Assembly: GCA_024803745.1 (NCBI GenBank)
Contig: JANJXV010000020.1
Location: forward strand, 23,052,777 to 23,116,776
Length of the DNA stretch: 64,000 nt
DNA from: Megascapheus bottae
Taxonomy: Eukaryota > Chordata > Mammalia > Rodentia > Geomyidae
Direction: 5' to 3'
In this document: positions 11,519 through 21,840 of the stretch, in pieces
How the letters are laid out: each line of letters begins with the position of its first letter
Numbering within the stretch: position 1 is the stretch's first letter
Notes under the pieces: model-generated
Seen by the model: the letters and a program-made list of their open reading frames with translations, nothing else
Database searches by the model: none
What the model was told of the DNA's origin: nothing
Translations under genes and position numbers: made by a program

Positions 11519-11720
11519 AGGGGGCCAGGAGTTTGGCCTAGTGGTAGAGTGCTTGCCTAGCATGCATGAAGACCAGGGTTCGATTCCTCGGTACCCCACA
11601 TACATAGCAAAAAGCCGGAAGTGGTGCTGAGGCTCAAGTGGTAGAGTGCTAGTCTTGAGAAAGTCCAAGGACAGTGCTCAAACCCTGCGCTCAAGCCCAG
11701 GTCTGGCAAAAAAAAAAAAA
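11519..11720 (+). mobile_element. IDL-Geo SINE, near intact
   Basis: Full-length dimer. The left ID-like monomer begins GGGGCCAGGAGTTTGGCC; the right Geo monomer carries GAAGTGGTGCTGAGGCTCAA and ends in a 14-A run. The 8-bp repeat AATCAGTG (11511-11518, 11721-11728) is the target duplication. It is a non-autonomous pol III retroposon moved by L1 proteins. The intact boxes, pure tail and clean duplication suggest a comparatively recent insertion. Confidence 0.93.
11534..11587 (+). promoter_or_regulatory. Internal pol III promoter of IDL-Geo
   Basis: A box TGGCCTAGTGG at 11534-11544 and B box GGTTCGATTCC at 11577-11587. Both are near-canonical tRNA-type boxes, at the expected spacing of about 32 bp. 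Confidence 0.8.
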
Positions 11721-11817
11721 AATCAGTGCAGGAAGAGCTAAAAGGTATGGCTGATAGTTACTTAACTCTTATTTCAAACAAAACAAAACAGCAAAGCTAA
11801 CCGTTAATTCAACTCTT

Positions 11818-12010
11818 GTTTTTTTGACAGTCCTGGGGCTTGAACTCAGGGCCTGAGCACTGTCTTTGAGCATTCCTCAAGGATAGAGCTCTACCACTTG
11901 AGCCACAGCATCACTTCCAGCTTTTCCTGCGTATGTGGTACCGAGGAATTGAACTTAGTTCTTTGTACATGCTAGGCAAGCACTCTACCGCTAGGCCAAA
12001 CTCCTGGCCT
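11818..12010 (-). mobile_element. IDL-Geo SINE
   Basis: Reversed dimer from the tail (T-run about 11820) to CTAGGCCAAACTCCTGGCC. Target duplication TTAATTCAACTCTT (11804-11817) versus TTAACTCAACTCTT (12011-12024), one mismatch. Confidence 0.92.
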
Positions 12011-12713
12011 TTAACTCAACTCTTATTCTACATTTTGAAGATTTATGTTTAATTGCATTTCCTATCCCCCCACAAATTACTGGAGATTTTTATTTTACTA
12101 GTTTTGCCTTTTAATTTTTCTCCTAAAGACAAGTAATTTACATATCTATTTCATTATTAGTGTATTCTAAATATATGTCCTTACTTTTAGCAATGATCTT
12201 TACATTCTCAAAAGGTTTTGTGTCCTTTCCTTTCAGCATGAAGAACTCTTGTTATCATTTCTTGTAAGACAGGTCTGGAGGTAATGAGATCCTCAGCTTT
12301 TGTTTGTCCAGAAAAGCCTGTATCTCTTCTTCATTTCTGAGGGACAGCTTTGTTGAGTACAGTGTTCTTGGCTGGCAGTTGTTTTTCTTCAGCACATTGA
12401 CAGTATCATTCCACTGTCTTCTTTACTGTAAGATTTCTGCTGAGAAGTCGGCTGCCAGGCATGTTAGAATTCCTTTACATGTGATTTACTTATTTTTTCT
12501 TGCTTTCAATACCAATTCTTTGTCACTCCTCTCTGACAGTTTGTTTATAATGCATATGGAATAGACATCTTTGAATTGATTCTCGTTAGTGTCCTTTATC
12601 TTATTGTATTTGGATATTTATGTTGTTCCTCCAGTGTGGAAAGATTTCTCCTATTATTTCTTTAAATTAGCTTTCTACCCCTTTTTCTTTTTTCTTTTTT
12701 TATCCAAAATGTG

Positions 12714-12719
12714 TTTATT
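12714..12719 (-). promoter_or_regulatory. Polyadenylation signal of the RPS27 retrocopy
   Basis: AATAAA on the minus strand, 35 bp after the TAA stop and just before the A-rich tail, as expected for the short RPS27 3' UTR. Confidence 0.85.
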
Positions 12720-12754
12720 GGGACGGTTTCCCACTCACCTTGTTCACGGTGCTT

Positions 12755-13144
<390 letters not shown>

Positions 13145-13228
13145 TTATTTCTTTTCCTTTACTGCCTATATATTTTTAAGTACCCTAACTTTGAGTTCTG
13201 AAACACTTTCTTCTGCTGGATAAATTCT

Positions 13229-13487
13229 TTTGGTTGTGGGGTTTGAAATCTGGGCCTGGACGCTGTCTCTGAGCTCTTCAGCTAAAGGCCTGGGTGCTGT
13301 CCCTGAGCTTTTCAGCTCAAGGCTATCACCCTATCCCTAGAGCCACAGCACCACTTCTCATTTTCTAGTGGCAAATTGGCATAAGAGTCTCAGAGGCTTT
13401 AGGGCCCAGACTGGTTTTGAACTGTGATCCTCAAATCTCAGCCTCCTAAGTAACTAGGATTACAGGTGTGAGTTACCACATCTGGCT
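13229..13487 (-). mobile_element. B1-like/Geo composite SINE
   Basis: Plus-strand order: GGGGTTTGAAATCTGGGCCT, a duplicated CTGTC-CTGAGCTCTTCAGCT segment (13265-13320), the Geo core, AGAGTCTCAGAGG, then the B1 head ending near CATCTGGC. Flanks TTCTGCTGGATAAATTC (13212-13228) and TTCTGCTTGATAAAGTC (13488-13504) are diverged target duplications inside the ancient L1. Confidence 0.85.
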
Positions 13488-13639
13488 TCTGCTTGATAAA
13501 GTCTATGACTGATGCTTCCTATTACATTTTACAATTTATTCATTGTAATTTTCAAGATTTCTATTTAGTTTTAAAATAATTTTGTAGCAGGTACTCAGAA
13601 GCTCTTTTTGATGAAAAGCATTGACTCCTTATTTGGGCC

Positions 13640-14205
13640 TATAAATTAACTAAAAGCAGGAGAAAAGGTTGGCATCTCTGTTCTCCATTTTGTAACTGTC
13701 TACTCTGACTCATTTACCTTGTAGCAACCTTGGAAGGACAGGACCTGAGAGAAAACATCTTTACATGAGAGGCAGAAGAAGCAGTCCCCAGGGAAAAGAA
13801 CAGAAGAGTTTTTCACAGGACAGACTATCCACCCAGCAATAATGACTTCTTCTTCCAAATTGTTGCCCTAAAGTGATAATAGTAATATAACTTCTCTAGA
13901 GCCAACCTCAAAACCAAGACTGAGATAATGATCAATCAGGGCATTCTTGTCTAAGACTGATGAATAATTATGCATACCTACGGCCCCCCAAACCATTCTC
14001 TATTTAAATCTAAAACTCATGTCCATATCCCAAAGATGGATCGAATGCTTGCTTTGCCTCTTTCCATGAAATACCCGTGCTTTGTAACAAATTTCCTTTA
14101 TCAGCTGCTCACCATTTCTTTGATCTTTATTTGGTGTGTTGGGCATAGATGACTCTGACAGGTGGGAAACCCCTGGAGTTTGGATTTGGAACCAATTTCA
14201 ATCTG
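13640..14205 (+). mobile_element. Candidate old ERV-type LTR
   Basis: Contains a TATA-like CTCTATTTAAATC near 13999 and then a T-rich segment ending GACTCTGACAGG near 14152. The overall order resembles a gammaretrovirus-like LTR, but I could not identify ends, a target duplication or any internal coding sequence. Could equally be unique DNA. Confidence 0.3.
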
Positions 14206-14223
14206 TTAAAATTATCTGCTAAA

Positions 14224-14807
14224 GATATATGGAACCAACCCAGATGCCCCTCAGTCGATGATTTGGATCATGAAGATGTGGTATTTATACACAATGGAAT
14301 GCTATGCTGCCATCAGAAAGAATGACATCGCATTTGTAAGGAAATGGAAAGACTTGGAAAAAAATCAAATTAAGTGAAGTAAGCCAGACCCAAAGGAACA
14401 TAGATAGGCTCAATGGTTTCCCTCATTTGTAACAATTAGTACAAACCTAGGACTCGCCTAGCAGAGGACTAAGATCTAGATACATAAGGCCATATAGGAT
14501 GAAGCTAAATGAAAATACCTTCCGGATGTGGAAACAAGAGCTTTGTATTATGTGATTGTTGTTACTTCGCTTCTCTTTTATTGCTCTTTGGCTAATCTCA
14601 TATTGTTACAGTATTTGATTTTGTTACTTGGTATTTTGTATATATGTTTATTTGAAATAGGAAATTGAAGGTGGAAAAACAAGATGATTGAGAGGGGAGG
14701 GAGACCAGAAATGGGGACAAAAACATGAGAGGGGGTGTCAGTGTGTGAGAAGTGTTGTACCTTCTGGCTAGTGAATGTAACTGTAAGCCATCTATACAGT
14801 ACAATAA
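14224..14807 (+). mobile_element. LINE-1 3' end, 5'-truncated
   Basis: Contains the end of ORF2 (GGAACCAACCCAGATGCCCC, then AATGGAATGCTATGCTGCC) and the 3' UTR, finishing CAGTACAATAAAA. The 16-bp duplication AAAATTATCTGCTAAA at 14208-14223 and 14808-14823 bounds a 584-bp insert. Its 3' UTR differs somewhat from the other young copies and may be another subfamily. Confidence 0.9.
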
Positions 14808-14823
14808 AAAATTATCTGCTAAA

Positions 14824-15417
14824 TTTCTAATTTGTACTTTCCTGAAGTTTATTGAATTTCCTTAAAATCATCATTTTGAATGATTTGGTAGTTCATGTTT
14901 CTTTAACATCTTCGAGTCAGTTATTGGTACCTTGCTTTGTCTATTTGGTGATACCATGTTTTAATGATTGTTCATGCACCATTAATCAGGCATCATTGTT
15001 TGTACTTTGGTGTTTACTCCAGTCTAAGTAGTCTGGCTTATGTAATCATAAGCCTGTGCTGTACTTTTTGGCAGGTTGTGCTTTCATACTCCCTTGACCC
15101 TTGTAGATGTTCCAGTGCCACCAGCTACCTAAGCCTAGATTACTTATATTCAGAAGAACTATTCTCCAGATGGAGAAATAAAAACCTTCCATGATAAATA
15201 AAAAGTAAAGGAATTCATGACCCCTAAGCTAGCAAACCAGCACCTACAGAGAAAGAAAACAAGCACAGCTATTGGAGAGAATAAATTGTACTAGATAAGT
15301 AAATGAGGATTGGGAAGGATCAAACATTACAAAAATACCAAAATGATAGATAATAGACTACTAAATATAGCTTTCAACAAGTTTCAGTGTTATTGGTCAC
15401 AGTGAAAAGATGTAAAC
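14824..15417. other. Unique sequence, no gene seen
   Basis: No repeat or exon recognised. Confidence 0.45.
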
Positions 15418-15592
15418 CAGCTGAGCGCAAGGCTAAGATCTAAGGATTGCAGTTTGAAGCCTGCTCAGATAGGCTGGTGCCAGAAGTGGAACTGTGGTTC
15501 AAGTGGTAAAATACCATCAGTGGGCATAACAAAACTAAAGTTTGGTGGCAGCACCTAGTCCCTTAGTTCAAGCCCCAGGACCAGCACAAAAG
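15418..15592 (+). mobile_element. Degraded B1-like/Geo composite SINE
   Basis: Partial head (AAGGCTAAGATCTAAGGATT) and a Geo tail (GGAACTGTGGTTCAAGTGGT, AGTTCAAGCCCCAGGACCAG); internally deleted and diverged. Confidence 0.7.
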
Positions 15593-15620
15593 GAAAACAC
15601 AGATTAAAAATGTAGGCTGG

Positions 15621-15910
15621 CTGTTGTCCTTAATGTACTATGTTATCTCTCAGCTCTTTTGCTTTCCTTTGGTTATCTCATATTGTTACAGTATCTTACT
15701 TTGTTATCTGATATATTGGATTTATTTGTATTTGGTTATTTGAAATTGGATAGGGAATGGGGGAAAACAAGATGGGGGAGAGGGGGGGAGGGTAATGGGG
15801 AACAAGACATGTGAAAGGGTATCAATGTATGTGAATTAATGCATCTTCTATCTGGCAAATATCATGTAACCCTTTTATTAATTAAAAAATCAAAAAAATA
15901 AAAAATTTAA
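15621..15910 (+). mobile_element. LINE-1 3' end, 5'-truncated
   Basis: Only about 290 bp of 3' UTR, including ATCTCATATTGTTACAGTAT and the terminal CCTTTTATTAATTAAAA. Target duplication AAAAATGTAGGCTGG at 15606-15620 and 15911-15925. Confidence 0.9.
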
Positions 15911-15949
15911 AAAAATGTAGGCTGGTGGACGAGATTAAAAATGTAATAT

Positions 15950-16115
15950 GTAACTATTTATAGTTCTATAATTGTATACAACTATATATAGATATATATA
16001 ACTATATATAACTATATACTATAGTATATAGACTATATATGCTATATATAGTATATATATACTATAGCTTAGTCTATATACTATATATAGTTATATATAG
16101 TATAACTATTTATTC
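15950..16115. repeat. AT-rich tract with long imperfect inverted repeat
   Basis: Nearly pure A/T with scattered C/G. The arms 16001-16035 and 16070-16101 are reverse complements over 32 bp except for one 3-base bulge, enclosing a 34-base loop. Able in principle to extrude a cruciform. It lies directly at the 5' edge of the recognisable old L1. Confidence 0.85.
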
Positions 16116-16314
16116 CCTGTATGAGATACTCTCAGCTTAAAGTCCAAGGATGAGAAAATTTAGCTTAAGCCCTTGTACAATGAGAATGAGTTACATTTAA
16201 ACCAAAATTAGTCAAAGGAGACAAAGCCACTTCATTATGACAAAGGGAACCATGCATCAAGATGATCTAGTGGTTTTAAACACTTATAGGCCAAATGTTA
16301 GCATACCTAATTTT

Positions 16315-16506
16315 TTTTTTTTTGCCAGTCCTGGGCTTGAGCTCAAGGCCTGAACACTATCCTTGGACTTTCTCAAGGCTAGAGCTCTATCACTTGAGCC
16401 TCAGTACCACTTCTGGCTTTTTTCTGTGTATGTGGTACCGAGGAATTGAACCCGGGTCTTCATGCATGCTAGGCAACCACTCTACCACTAGGCCAAACTC
16501 CCGGCC
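16315..16506 (-). mobile_element. IDL-Geo SINE, near intact
   Basis: Reversed dimer from a T-run to CTAGGCCAAACTCCCGGCC. Perfect 15-bp duplication AGCATACCTAATTTT at 16300-16314 and 16507-16521 within the old L1. B box (reversed) GGAATTGAACC is near canonical. Confidence 0.93.
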
Positions 16507-17663
16507 AGCATACCTAATTTTATAAAACAAACACTGCTAGATATAAAGGTACAGACAGAACCCTGACATAGTAATAAAGGGTGACTTTAATAGAACTCTT
16601 GCCAGTGTGGTCATCCAGAATTGCCCTGCCCCCAAACCAACAAACTTCAGAATTAAATGATACTACAGATCAAATGCACTTACTAGATATGCACATAATA
16701 TGCTACCTAATAGCCATAGAATGTACATTTTGCTCAATAGCACCTATACGTCATATTTTTTGACATAAAGCAATTACTAACAAATAATAGAATATTCAAA
16801 TAACTTTCTATTTATAAAAACCAGAAGACAAAAGGTAGAAACAAGTCGAGAAAGTACAGAAAACATAAAAATACATGGAAACTGAAATATATACTTTGGT
16901 GATAAGTGCATAATCAAAGAAATTGAAAGGAAATCAGGAAATTCCTAGAATTCAATGAAAATGAGTACACAACTTACCAGAACCTTCAATATTCAGCAAA
17001 GGCTATATAAATAGAAGTTTGTCATTATGAGTACCTACATTAATAAATAACCTAATGATGCACATTAAGTTCTTAAAAACGGCCAAGAATAAGCTAAGTG
17101 AATGTAGTAAGTTGGAAGAAATAATTAAGATCATGGAAAAATTTAATAAAATGAAGATTAAAAGGATATTAAAAAATAATGAAACTAAGAGATGATTTAA
17201 AAAAAATAAAACTAACCAAAACTAGCTAAACTAACCAAAAGGAAGAGAGAGATTTTTAAAAATGGAAATAAAAAAGGGGACATTCACAAGAAATACAAAG
17301 GCAATTTTGAGAATCATCAGGGAATATTTTGAAAATTATTAGTCCAATAAACTTAGAAGTCTAGAAGAAATGGATAAATTCCAAATGCATGTGACTCACC
17401 AAAACTGGACTGCAAGGATATAAAATAGCGATCTATGATGAACAATGCAACTGAGGCAGAGATAAAGTATCTCCCAATAAAGAAAACTCAGGACTGCATG
17501 TATTTACTGCTGAATTCTACCAGATGCTTAAAGAAGACCTGATACCACTTTGCCTTAAACTCTTCTGTAAAATAGAAAAAGGAAAGAATGCTACTGAATT
17601 TATTCTATGAAGCCAATATATTTCTCTGATACTAAAACAAAAATAAGAAAATTATAGATATAC

Positions 17664-17889
17664 CAGGCTCGGTGGCTCACGCCTATAATCCTAGCTACTC
17701 AGGAGGCTGAGATCTAAGGATCACAGTTCAAAGCCAGCCTGGGCAGGAAGTCCTAGAGATTCTTATGTCCAATTAACCACCAGAAAGTGGGAAGTGATGC
17801 TGTGGCTAAAGGGGCAGTGGCCTTGAGCTGAAGAGCTCAGGAACAGCACCCAGGCACAGAGTTCAAGTCCCACAGCCACCAAAAAAAAG
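17664..17889 (+). mobile_element. B1-like/Geo composite SINE
   Basis: Well preserved head: GGTGGCTCACGCCTATAATC, CAGGAGGCTGAGATCTAAGG, TTCAAAGCCAGCCTGGGC. The middle TTCTTATGTCCAATTAACC is followed by the Geo tail with the B1-type marker TTGAGCTGAAGAGCTCAGG and an A-rich end. The best copy in the window for seeing the three modules in order. Confidence 0.92.
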
Positions 17890-19257
17890 AAAAGAAAAAT
17901 ACAGATAAATTTTCTTAAAGAATACAGCCACAAAAATTCTCAATAAATACTAATAAACTGAATTAAAAAGCACATTGAAAAGATTATATACCATAATCAA
18001 ATCAATTTTGTTCCAAGGAGGCAAAGATGGTTCAACAGACACAAATCAATTGATAAAATACAGTACATAAATAGAGTAAGAACAAAAGCCACACGATCAT
18101 CTCAATAAATGCAGAAATTATCTTTTAGTGAAATTTAACATCCTTTTATGATAAACTCTCTGAAGAAAGTTGCAGTAGAAGGAATGTACCTCAACATAAT
18201 AAAGACTGTATGTGTCAATCCTGTAGTCAACTTGTAGAAAAGCTGAAACCATTTTCTCCAGTGAAGAATGTTTGCTCACTCTATGGTCATTCAATAGTGT
18301 TATATTGTTAGCCAGAGCAATATGAAAAGAAATAGCAGGGATACACATATGAAAGAAAGAAGTCAATTTCTCCCTATGTACACCAAAAAACTATGAGAAC
18401 TGATAAACACTTTCAGCAAAGTAAAAGGACACAAAATCAGCATTCAAGAATTCTTAGTTTTTCTGTATACCAATCACTGACATGCTGAGAAAGAAATTGG
18501 GAGAATCATTGCATTCACAACATTCTCAAAAAATATCTCAGAATGAATTTAACTAAGGAGAAATAAAATGCTACGATGAAAACTATAAAATGCTCAAGAA
18601 GGCAACTGAAGAAGACAGTAGAAGATGGAATGACCCCTCATGTTTGAAGACTGGCCACATATTGTCAAAATGACTGTACAACTTAAAGAAATCTGCCTAT
18701 TGAATATTAATCTTTATTAGATTCTAATGTCATTCACCACAGAATCAGAAACATCAATCCTAACATATATATGGAAGCATAAAAGATCCTGAATAGACCA
18801 AGCAACCATGCGCAAACAGTGCTGGAGGCATTAAAATACTGGACTTAAAATTATATTACAGAACCATAGTAATAAAACATTATGGTACTAGAGCAAAAGT
18901 AAATATGTGTATCAGTGAAACACCTGGCCCAGAAATAAGCCCATGCAGTGACAGCTGTCTGCGTGTTGACAAAGCTTCCAAAAACATACATTGGAGAAAG
19001 ACAGCCAGTTTAAAAAATTGTACTAGCATGACTGAATATGTACGTATTCAAGACCGAAAGGAGATTTCTAACACCCTATACAAAAATCAATGCAAAATGG
19101 AACAATGACTCTAAAGTAAAGTACTCAAAACTTTGAAACTACCACAGGAAAACAGTTTAAGACAGAAGCATAGAATAACAATCCAAATAGGAATCTAATA
19201 GCTCATGAAATAAGAGCAAGACTGGACAAATGAGATTGCATCGAATTAAAAAACTTT

Positions 19258-19490
19258 TGAAGCAAGTGCCAGCAGTTCACTCCTGTAATCTTAACTACTT
19301 AGAAGGCTAAGATAGGATCACAGTTCAAAACCAGCTTAGGCAGAAAAGTTGAGACTCGTATCTCTCATTAATCACCAAAAAGCTGGAAGTGAAGCTGTGG
19401 TACAAGTGGTACAACACTAGCCATGACTATAAAAAACTGAGACAGCACCCAGGCCCTGAGTTCATGCCCCCAAACCAGCATAAACAAAAA
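19258..19490 (+). mobile_element. B1-like/Geo composite SINE
   Basis: Head ACTCCTGTAATCTTAACTAC, middle CATTAATCACCAAAAAGCTG, Geo tail GAGTTCATGCCCCCAAACC. Flanking AAAACTTTTG/AAAGCTTTTG may be the target duplication. Confidence 0.8.
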
Positions 19491-19796
19491 AGCTTTTGTT
19501 CATCAAGAGAAGCAATCACCAGAATTAAAAGATACCTTGCAGAATGAGAGCTATTCATCAGAAAAGGGATTAAAATAGAACAAGAGCTCAAAAACTTAAA
19601 CTCTAGAAAAATAGGCCACACAAAAACCGGACAAAACTGAACAGTTTTTAGAAGAAGTATAAATGGCTAATAAACACTTGAAACAATGCTCACATGCTTA
19701 GCCATTAAAAAAAAAAGAAGAAGAAAATCTAAGCTATAATGAGATTCCATCTCACTCTAGTGAGAATGGTTATCATAAAAACAAAATAAAGCAAAA

Positions 19797-20050
19797 CTGA
19801 GTGCTGCCTGGCTCATGCCTGTAATCCTAGCTACCCAGGAAACTGAGATCTGAGGATCACAGTTCAAAGCCAGCCTGCCTGGACATTAAAGTCCATGAAA
19901 CTCATCTCCGATTACTCACCAGAAAACCGGAAGTGGGGCCGTGGCTCAATGGGTAGGGCAGTAGTGTTAAGCTGAAGAGCTCAGGAACAGTGCCCAGGCC
20001 CAAAGTTCAAGCCCCACAACCAAAACAACAACAAAAACAAAAAAAAAACT
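19797..20050 (+). mobile_element. B1-like/Geo composite SINE with extra Geo-tail scrap
   Basis: Head GCCTGTAATCCTAGCTACCC, middle TCTCCGATTACTCACC, Geo tail with TTAAGCTGAAGAGCTCAGGA and an A-rich end. A further GACAGTACCTAGGCCCAAC at about 20056-20074 repeats part of the Geo tail and may be a remnant of a second copy. Confidence 0.88.
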
Positions 20051-20838
20051 TGAAGACAGTACCTAGGCCCAACAAAAAACAAACCCCCAAAACAAAACCC
20101 AGTAACGAGTGTTGATAAGCATGTGGAAGCAAAAAGGAATCTTCATAAACTGTTGGTGGGAATACAATGCAGCTACTATGGAAATCGGTATGGAAGTTCC
20201 TCAAAAAACAAAAAATACAATTATCATATGATTCTGCTATGCCTATCTTGGGCATATATCTGGAGAGATCTAAATCAGCATACAATTCATGTTTATTGCA
20301 GCATTATTCATAATAGCCAAGCTGTGGAATCAGCCAGGTAGCAGTCTGTCAGTTGATGAACAGATAAAGAAAATGAACCATAAATACATATGGACTTTTA
20401 TTTGGCATAAAGAGGAAATGATGCTGTTTGTCAGAAAGGGGATAGAACTAGAGATCATAATCTTAAGTGAAATAAGTTAAACTGGAAATGACAAATGGGT
20501 ATGTTTTCATAAATATATAGTATCTAGACCTAAAAAAAATAAAAAAGAATGTGAAAAGTTCACTTTTTTTCCTAAACCAGAGAAACCAGCAGAGGAGCTG
20601 AAGTGAAAGAGGGTTACGGTGGTGCATATGACAAAAATATTATATGAATGTATGAAAATAGAATAGTGAAGACCATTCAAAACTGTCAGACAAATGAAAA
20701 AGAAAGCAAAGATGAGGTGATGTCCTGTGAAATAAGAAAGACTAATAAAAGGGAAGAATATGATTAAGGTCCATTAAATGCACTTATGGAAATATTGCAA
20801 TGAAACCTTTTTTGTACTATTAATATATGCTCACAGAG

Positions 20839-21439
20839 ACTGTTGCATGCTCACTCTCCGCTCCCTCCTCCAGAGGACAGTCTCTCTTTGGTGTGTGTAC
20901 ATTATGGATTTTAGGGTTGGGAGATGAGTAACACTGATATACCAAATATTCCTTCCTTCTTCAATGCCTCTTTCTTATTATATTATAGACAAGTACTCTG
21001 ATGTTTCACCTGGATTTCTTTGCTTAGGTGATAATGTACATGGATAGTATTGGTTGGAATGGTTCTTGGAGGGGAGAATGATTGTTGGACAGTACTGTTG
21101 TGTCCTTGGACTGCTCTTCTGCCTCTTAATCTACCCAGACTCCTGGCTGGGATAATTACAGTAGTCTTCTTAACTTCCAAGATAATTCAATAAGAAGCTT
21201 TAAGAATGAAAATATGTGCTAACAGCAAAATTAATCTCTCGATTTTAAGCTCTATTTAAAAAAATTAGGTTCAAGTCATGGATATGCTTTATTAATGAAT
21301 AAGTGTTCTCAGAAGTTCTATTGAATAATAAATACTAACAAAAGATCCATTAATGCCCTGACCAGGATTGAAAAATGTTACTCTCAAATATGGAGCCAAA
21401 TGTTCTAAGCAGAGGAATGGCACAAATATGTGCAAGCAG
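20839..21439. other. Unique sequence, no gene seen
   Basis: No repeat or exon recognised. Confidence 0.4.
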
Positions 21440-21840
21440 GACATCCTAACTTCTCTTCTCTCCTGAGGCGAGTCAGATCTTCATGTGATAGATGAAGGAA
21501 AAAAGTACTCTTATTTTCAAAGATGGAGAAATGTTGAGATGAATCTGAATGAACAGACCTTGCTAAGTTTTCCCCAGTTTAATTCTTTTAGTTCCTTTTG
21601 TCTTATCATGTATTTATAGTGACTTTTCATCCTTTACTAAACCTTTCAGCAAGCAACCTTGTGTTAACCCATTTCCTTGCATATTGCTGTCCTTATGAAA
21701 AGTTCTGTAGCACCTAAGTCTTGTTAAATAAATTTCAATGTTTTTTTTCCTTTCAACCTGCCTCTTGTTAGCCTAGAGTATTGGAGTTCTGCTTGGAGAA
21801 TCTAAGGAAGGAGTGTGATTTCTTTTTCCCTCTCTACAGC
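21440..21840 (+). mobile_element. Candidate old LTR-like repeat
   Basis: TATTTATAGTGAC near 21611, an AATAAATTTCAATG near 21727 followed by a T-run and CAACCTGCCTCTTGTTAG. The TATA / poly(A) / T-rich order is LTR-like. Ends and duplication not found. Confidence 0.3.

Larger units (their letters stand above)
16110..20838 (+). mobile_element. Old LINE-1 covering much of ORF2, SINE-interrupted
   Basis: Despite many lesions the ORF2 order is clear. Endonuclease-region remnants lie at about 16140-16980 (e.g. ACATGGAAACTGAAATA). The linker and RT region follows at about 17030-18750 (TCTAGAAGAAATGGATAAAT, CTGCTGAATTCTACCAGATG, GAAGGAATGTACCTCAACAT). C-terminal sequence runs to about 20520, with a 3' UTR ending near TGAAACCTTTTTTGTACTAT (20800). 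Older than the ATTAATTACAATAAAA copies. Stop codons and frameshifts are frequent; no frame over about 85 codons survives. Interrupted by SINEs at 16315, 17664, 19258 and 19797. Confidence 0.82.

Noticed and set aside
11534..11587. tRNA-like boxes as a functional tRNA gene
   Set aside because: The A and B boxes belong to the ID-like half of an IDL-Geo SINE; no cloverleaf or acceptor pairing is expected from a SINE of this type.
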